Positions 11,929-14,769 of a DNA stretch of 14,769 bases are shown piece after piece. The DNA comes from Bacteroidota bacterium (GTDB lineage: Bacteria; Bacteroidota; Bacteroidia; Chitinophagales; Chitinophagaceae). The stretch is taken from NCBI GenBank assembly GCA_023391015.1, contig JAEWBT010000153.1, positions 1-14,769 of the forward strand, written 5' to 3'. Under the pieces are notes generated by a model. That model saw nothing but the letters and a program-made list of their open reading frames with translations. It searched no databases and had not been told where the DNA came from. Both the position numbers and the translations under genes were made by a program. The first letter of the stretch is position 1. The number at the start of each line of letters is the position of its first letter.

Positions 11929-13167
11929 ATGCGCGTTATTCACACGGCCGACTGGCATCTGGGGCAGCGATTTTCGGGACAAAGCCGCGAAGCAGAACAC
12001 GACCATTTCTTAGACTGGCTCTACGAAGCCATTTGCACTCACGAGATTGAAACCCTCGTGGTGGCCGGCGACATCTTTGACTCCGCCCAGCCGCCCGTCT
12101 TTGCCCAGCAACAATACTACCGGTTTCTGGCCCGCCTTACCGGCAGCCCCTGCCGCCACATCATCATCACCGGCGGCAACCACGACAACCCTCACTTTCT
12201 GCAGGCTGCCGACCCGGTCCTGCGCGCTATCAATGTGCAGGTCATCGGCGCCGCGCCGGAAGATGCCGCCGCTCAAATCATCTGCCTGCCCAATGCCGAA
12301 GCCCCGCGCCTCGTGGTAGCCGCCGTCCCGTTTCTGCGCGACGCCGACCTGCGCAAAAGCCGCCTCGGCCAAAGCAGCGACGACATTGAAACGCAACTCA
12401 AAAACGGCATTGCGGCCCACTACCGCACCGCCGCAGACCACTGCGCCGGCTACCGCGAAAAGGGCATTCCCGTCCTGGCTACCGGCCACCTCTACGCCAA
12501 CGGCTGCGAGCCGTCCGACACCGAGCGGGCTATCCACGTGGGCAACCTCGGGCAGGTGAGCGCCGAGGCCTTCGGCGAGGTGTTTGACTACGTGGCGCTC
12601 GGTCACCTGCACCGGCCCCAGCGCGTCGGCGGCAAAGACCATATCCGTTACAGCGGCTCGCCCTTGCCCCTTTCGTTTACCGAACGGGAGTACCCGCATC
12701 AGGTGTTGATGCTGCAATTCAACGGCGCGTGTTGCCCCGAAATCACCGAGCTGCGCATTCCGGTGCGTCGCCGCCTGCTCCACAAAGCCGATTGCTTTGA
12801 AAGCCTGCTCTTTTTTGTGGAGAATTTCCGGAAAACGGAGGACGAACTGGTGCCGTGGCTCAGCCTGGTCATCACCAACTGCGAGCAACCTTTGGAAGCG
12901 CGCCGGAAAATCCAGGAAGCGGCCCACGCGCTGCGCAAAGAACTCACCATTGTAGAGCTTCGGGCGAATGGGAAAAGTGCACCGGAAGACGCCCAAAATG
13001 AAGCCGCTTGGGGCCTTTCCGAAACGCTGATGCGCAACCCCGCCGAGGTGTTCGGCAAACTATTGACGAGCGAAGGTGTTACGGAGGGCGAAGCCCGCGC
13101 TTCGCTGGAAGAAACCTTTGGCGAACTTCTGGACCTTTACTACCAACAGCCCGGCCGCCCGTCATGA
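11929..13167 (+). CDS. sbcD: Exonuclease SbcCD subunit D (Mre11-like nuclease)
   Basis: The 412-aa nuclease half of the SbcCD complex, which opens hairpins and removes blocked DNA ends during repair. The calcineurin-like phosphoesterase motifs are all present: HTADWHLGQ (5-13, metal ligands D8 and H10), GDIFDS (47-52), GGNHDN (82-87, catalytic-type H85), GHLYANG (His 187) and GHLHRPQ (His 226 and 228). The C-terminal capping region follows to residue 412, as in full-length family members. The ATG at 11929 begins directly with the first motif. The stop TGA overlaps the sbcC start (ATGA, 13164-13167), so the two are translationally coupled. The gene carries one TTTCCGGAAA (12825-12834), read as ENFRKTE. 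Confidence 0.96.
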   Translation: MRVIHTADWHLGQRFSGQSREAEHDHFLDWLYEAICTHEIETLVVAGDIFDSAQPPVFAQQQYYRFLARLTGSPCRHIIITGGNHDNPHFLQAADPVLRAINVQVIGAAPEDAAAQIICLPNAEAPRLVVAAVPFLRDADLRKSRLGQSSDDIETQLKNGIAAHYRTAADHCAGYREKGIPVLATGHLYANGCEPSDTERAIHVGNLGQVSAEAFGEVFDYVALGHLHRPQRVGGKDHIRYSGSPLPLSFTEREYPHQVLMLQFNGACCPEITELRIPVRRRLLHKADCFESLLFFVENFRKTEDELVPWLSLVITNCEQPLEARRKIQEAAHALRKELTIVELRANGKSAPEDAQNEAAWGLSETLMRNPAEVFGKLLTSEGVTEGEARASLEETFGELLDLYYQQPGRPS

Positions 13168-14769
13168 AAATCCACTCCATCGTTATCCACAACCTGCACT
13201 CGCTGGCCTCGCAGGAGCCGTTGGTGATTGCCTTTGACCGGGTGCCGTTGCAAAACTGCGGCCTTTTTGCCATCACCGGCCCCACCGGCGCAGGCAAAAC
13301 CACCATTCTGGACGCCATCACGCTGGCCCTCTACGGCGAAAACGCCCGGAAAAGCGCCCCGAAGCACGACATCATGAGCTATGGCACGGGCGAGTGCAGC
13401 TCGGAGGTGGTTTTTGAAACGCCCGCCGGAACCTACAAAGCCCGCTGGGCCTTGCGCCGTGCCCGGAAAAAAGCCGACGGCGAGGTGCAGAACCCCACCC
13501 GCGAACTGGCCACCCATCCCGAAGGAAAAATCCTGGCTACGAAGGTGGAAGAGGTGAAAACCAATGTGGAAGCGATTGTGGGGCTGAACAAAGAGCAGTT
13601 CCTGAAATCGGTGCTGCTGGCGCAGGGGCAGTTTATGGCTTTCCTTGGTGCAGGCGACGGCGACCGCTCGGCCTTGCTGGAAAAGCTTACGGGAACAGAG
13701 ATTTATCGCGGGCTTTCCAAAATTTGCTACGAAAAACACAAGAGCGAAAAAGAAAAGCTGGAACTGTTGCAGAAAGAAACCGCCGGGATTGTGTTGCTTT
13801 CGGGGGAAGAGAAAAAAGAACTGACGGCCCGGCAAACGGCGGCGCAAAAAGCTTCCGAAACCCACCGCGCCGAACTGGCTCAGCTTGAAGGGGAACGCAA
13901 CTGGCATCAGCGCCACGCCCTTCTAAAAACCGAAGAAGCACGTGCGGCGGAAAGCCTGCAAAAAGCAACCGCCGAAAAAGCGCGCAGCGCCGACCTGTTT
14001 TCCCGCTGGGACCGCCACTGTCAGGTTCAACCGTTGGAGCCGCTTTTGCAGCAATGGCAAAAAGGAAAAACCGACCGCGAGGCGCTGGAGAAAGAAACCG
14101 TGCGCATCGGGCAGAAAGCGTCGGAAACCGCAGCGGCGCTGGCCGAGCAAGACCGGGTGCTGGCCGATTGCGCCGGCCGAAAAAAATCGGCAGAAAGCAG
14201 TTGGCAAGCCGCCGAGCCGCAGTTGCTCCAGGTCATTAAACAGGAGGAAAAAGCGCAGCAACTGGCCGAAAATATTCAAAAGGCGGGCGAAGCGCTTCAG
14301 AAAGAAAAAGACCGGGAAACCCGTGCCCAAAAAGCCGTAGCCGAGGCAACGGCGAAGATTGAAACCCTTTCGTCTCAAAAAAGCGAAACCGCCGCCTGGC
14401 TGCGTCAAAACGAGGGCGACAGTCGGCTGGAATCCACCATTGCGGAAGCCGCCGAAAAGCAAGAGCAACTGGTAGCCTTGCGTGCGGAAATGCAAAGTCT
14501 GCAAACGGCTCTGCAGCAAACCGAAGTCCGCCGCAAAGACTACGAGCGCCACCTCTCCGAGCTGCGCGCGACGTACCATTCCGCCACCGAAGCCTTGAAA
14601 TTCCGGGAATCCCGGCTGCAATTTCTATCCGAAGAAAAAGGTCGTTGGAAAGGCTTTTTGGATGAAAACCTGCGGCGTTTGGAAGGGGAAAAATCACGTG
14701 TTTCTAACCTTTTGGAGGCAGCGGAACACCGGGCGCAGGCGCTGGAATTTTACTTGGCCCATCACCAAA
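13164..14769 (+). CDS. sbcC: Exonuclease SbcCD subunit C (Rad50-like ATPase), N-terminal part (cut by window edge)
   Basis: The first 535 codons of the SMC-type ATPase partner of SbcD. Residues 1-36 form the usual opening strands (MKIHSIVIHNLHSLASQEPL), Walker A is GPTGAGKTT (39-47), and the Q-loop region is LLAQGQFMAFLGAG (about 151-164) followed by ALLEKLTGTEIYRGLS. From about residue 195 on, the protein is a long Gln/Glu/Lys/Ala-rich coiled coil (KTEEARAAESLQ, EKARSAD, IQKAGEALQKEKDRE and so on). The zinc-hook CxxC, the second coil and Walker B must lie beyond 14769. The start ATG overlaps the sbcD stop by 4 bases. No frameshift is seen in the visible part. Confidence 0.95.
   Translation, partial: MKIHSIVIHNLHSLASQEPLVIAFDRVPLQNCGLFAITGPTGAGKTTILDAITLALYGENARKSAPKHDIMSYGTGECSSEVVFETPAGTYKARWALRRARKKADGEVQNPTRELATHPEGKILATKVEEVKTNVEAIVGLNKEQFLKSVLLAQGQFMAFLGAGDGDRSALLEKLTGTEIYRGLSKICYEKHKSEKEKLELLQKETAGIVLLSGEEKKELTARQTAAQKASETHRAELAQLEGERNWHQRHALLKTEEARAAESLQKATAEKARSADLFSRWDRHCQVQPLEPLLQQWQKGKTDREALEKETVRIGQKASETAAALAEQDRVLADCAGRKKSAESSWQAAEPQLLQVIKQEEKAQQLAENIQKAGEALQKEKDRETRAQKAVAEATAKIETLSSQKSETAAWLRQNEGDSRLESTIAEAAEKQEQLVALRAEMQSLQTALQQTEVRRKDYERHLSELRATYHSATEALKFRESRLQFLSEEKGRWKGFLDENLRRLEGEKSRVSNLLEAAEHRAQALEFYLAHHQ

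Noticed and set aside
12010..12996. 328-codon minus-strand open frame opposite sbcD
   Set aside because: Antisense to sbcD, whose motifs are all intact; GC-rich third positions keep the opposite frame open.
13140..14697. Several long minus-strand open frames opposite sbcC
   Set aside because: The plus strand encodes SbcC with Walker A and coiled coil; the minus translations are Phe/Leu/Arg-rich shadows.

Overview
The window looks like the chromosome of a member of the Bacteroidota, probably Chitinophagia or a relative. The evidence is a type IX secretion C-terminal sorting domain, promoter boxes of the Bacteroidota type (TAnnTTTG, once with a TTTG box 19 bases upstream), absence of clear Shine-Dalgarno sites, a fused alpha-beta 2-oxoacid dehydrogenase E1, and a stand-alone C-terminal half of transketolase. 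The genus cannot be told from the sequence.

Layout. 1-644 (-) is the 5' part of purH (purine synthesis), cut by the left edge. 822-1799 (-) is the transketolase C-terminal subunit, with its own terminator. 1962-3818 (-) is a large MscS-type mechanosensitive channel. 4039-6021 (+) is a fused E1 alpha/beta dehydrogenase, divergent from mscS. A 50-base bidirectional terminator follows, then 6104-7054 (-), a secreted LamG-like T9SS cargo protein. 7160-8338 and 8390-9151 (-) are a NatB-like permease and a NatA-like ATPase that form one ABC exporter. 9308-9535 (-) is a small helical protein with a textbook promoter. 9602-9832 is a very AT-rich 21-bp tandem repeat. 10095-10283 (+) is a small two-helix membrane protein. 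10321-10816 (+) is a dead toxin-antitoxin module. 10817-11192 holds no gene I can support. 11193-11756 (-) is an AT-richer orphan gene. 11929-14769 (+) is sbcD-sbcC, coupled by an ATGA overlap, with sbcC cut by the right edge.

The genes do not form one pathway. Most are housekeeping; 9.3-11.9 kb is an accessory stretch of small, decayed or repetitive elements.

The strongest unusual signal is the palindrome TTTCCGGAAA. I count 14 exact copies and 7 further copies of its TTCCGGAA core in 14.8 kb, inside and between genes and in several reading frames, where chance predicts well under one. Three places carry a second core exactly 11 bp from the first. Other unusual items are a 28-bp perfect palindrome read in frame inside purH and repeated at 10958, short arrays of hairpins separated by TTGGA, the heptad-periodic 21-bp repeat open on both strands, and a higBA-like module whose toxin and antitoxin are both broken.
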